Assembly (NCBI GenBank): GCA_012845835.1
Contig: JABAKD010000016.1
Location: 12,165,007 to 12,229,006 of the forward strand
Reading direction: 5' to 3'
DNA from: Undaria pinnatifida
Taxonomy: Eukaryota > Sar > Phaeophyceae > Laminariales > Alariaceae
Length of the DNA: 64,000 nucleotides
Shown: positions 63,301 to 64,000 of the stretch, piece by piece
Layout: each line of letters opens with the position of its first letter
Position numbering within the stretch: the first letter of the stretch is position 1
Translations under genes and position numbers: made by a program
Notes under the pieces: model-generated
The model's database searches: none
Seen by the model: the letters and a program-made list of their open reading frames with translations, nothing else
Told to the model about the DNA's origin: nothing

Positions 63301-64000
63301 GATCACACTCAACAGAGCACACACCGCTAAAGAGGGTACGTGGCCACCCCTAAACCGCACCAGGACGACCATTCACAACCCATTGTCACACGTCGAGCCC
63401 CAGAAGTCTATCAAGACGCATTCGGTTGCACACTCTTGACCCTCCGCCCTCCTCACGCTCCACGTAACTCGCCGAACACCTCACGGTGCTTCGCGGTTGG
63501 CACAGGCAATGTCTGCCTCGGCGGTGAAACCCCGACATGCTCCGTCCCGGCATAGTAGGGATGCGAGGGTCCATGTCCCTCAGGATTACGGCCATGCATT
63601 ATATGACCCCCCCCCCCCTCCCCCCCCCCCCGCCGTTATCCCTCGTGTTTTAGTTTTTCTTACCCGCCACAGATCATCTCGTTCATCCGCTCGGTGGACT
63701 TTCTTTCTTCCCTCGCCAGGTACGACCGATGTGGAGTCGCCAAGGGTTACGAACGAGGCAGGGGTCCTCTTCCTTCAGCTCCCCCGTCCTGCGCCCCTTC
63801 ACTTCCTCGCACGATCACCTCGGCCGGCCAATGTCCTGCGGGGTCCTATCCCGGTCTACTTCCGGCCTCAAGCCGCAGCAGTTCGACACGACGCAGCGGC
63901 GCTCTGAGTACACGTGCGCCCTTGTGACCAAGCGACAGGCGCGGCTGGCAAGAGAAGCTCGCGAGAAGTTGGCGGCTAAAGTTGTAAGGGCTGCTGTGGC
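57316..64000 (+). CDS. Unrecognised basic protein, six exons in phase, runs off the window
   Basis: The start is ATG at 57316 in a strong context (gccaccATGTCC). Proposed exons: 57316-57540, 59542-59871, 61000-61142, 61549-61804, 62225-62500 and 63720-64000 (continuing). All are GT-AG and phases agree throughout. The start has a Ser-rich low-complexity run, then M-P-T-F-L-L-T-K-G. Exon 2 has R-R-N-K-R-F-V-S-A-R and P-W-V-V-Q-E-E-A-E-R. Exon 3 has D-Y-A-E-E-T-H-A-M-K-R-F-L-D-K and exon 5 has V-Y-D-V-L-F-V-P-P-A-H-L-V. The last exon ends in a charged helix, K-R-Q-A-R-L-A-R-E-A-R-E-K-L. I do not recognise the family. The exon 3 acceptor (ggaaag) and exon 5 start are the weakest points. A transcript from the upstream propeller gene is separated by a 1.3-kb spacer. 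Confidence 0.62.
58480..58660 (+). repeat. Two direct repeats of about 100 bp
   Basis: The block ttccatccgatttgaaaagt, ctagattcattccggc, gttgtgtttgcgagatacg and gcaca occurs twice, 93 nt apart, in intron 1 of the unrecognised gene. Confidence 0.88.
58840..59125 (+). repeat. CAG-rich low-complexity region
   Basis: Interrupted (CAG)n/(CAA)n runs in intron 1 of the unrecognised gene. Poly-Gln, poly-Ser and poly-Cys frames here are artefacts. Confidence 0.85.
60545..60780 (+). mobile_element. SINE-like repeat, copy 3
   Basis: It starts gcggaaagcgcgaaagcgtg, has cataaaaagctgaaatgtgg, gaccacggcttgcccagaag and gagctggagagtagaagtga, and ends ttgaaataaaaaat. It lies in intron 2 of the unrecognised gene. 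Confidence 0.68.

Overview
The window reads as nuclear DNA of a eukaryote with long GT-AG introns, GC-rich exons and dense non-autonomous repeats. A photosynthetic stramenopile, perhaps a large-genome brown alga, is my best guess from intron style (GTGAG/GTGCG donors, introns of 0.3-5 kb) and repeat load, but no marker fixes the lineage. I saw no rRNA, CRISPR array, bacterial operon or reverse-transcriptase ORF.

Genes. (1) Minus strand 45030-27375: a complete gene for the GatA subunit of glutamyl-tRNA(Gln) amidotransferase, which I could join as twelve exons (1536 nt including stop, 511 aa) over 17.7 kb. Every junction is GT-AG and phase-consistent. (2) Plus strand 48928 to about 55997: a multi-exon gene for a large, probably beta-propeller (WD40-like) protein. 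Exon 1 and several later exons are clear, but some junctions could not be joined in frame. (3) Plus strand from 57316 past the window end: a basic, low-complexity-rich protein that I do not recognise; six exons can be joined in phase. (4) Near 6.4-7.5 kb: a 27-codon coiled-coil exon (minus) with three decayed tandem copies, opposite a signal-peptide-like first exon (plus), with a G-rich (GGGT)n tract between them.

Layout. 1-27 kb is almost gene-free and packed with small inverted-repeat elements (here called families A, B, C, D, J), tandem duplications and minisatellites. 27.4-45 kb is the gatA gene, whose introns carry the same families plus decayed copies of two of its own exons. 45-48.9 kb is the divergent spacer between gatA and the beta-propeller gene, with CCCGA satellites and a SINE-like copy. 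48.9-64 kb holds two plus-strand genes with SINE-like copies in introns and spacer.

Most striking: the nested A/B mobile elements with TTAA at the junctions, the gatA self-exon fossils inside its own introns, the 42-nt gatA exon and tandem CAGCAG acceptor, the repeated coiled-coil exon, and two candidate long-terminal-inverted-repeat elements (11.2-12.0 kb and 18.6-19.9 kb). GatA acts with GatB and GatC to amidate misacylated Glu-tRNA(Gln) in mitochondria and/or plastids; nothing here links the other genes to that pathway.
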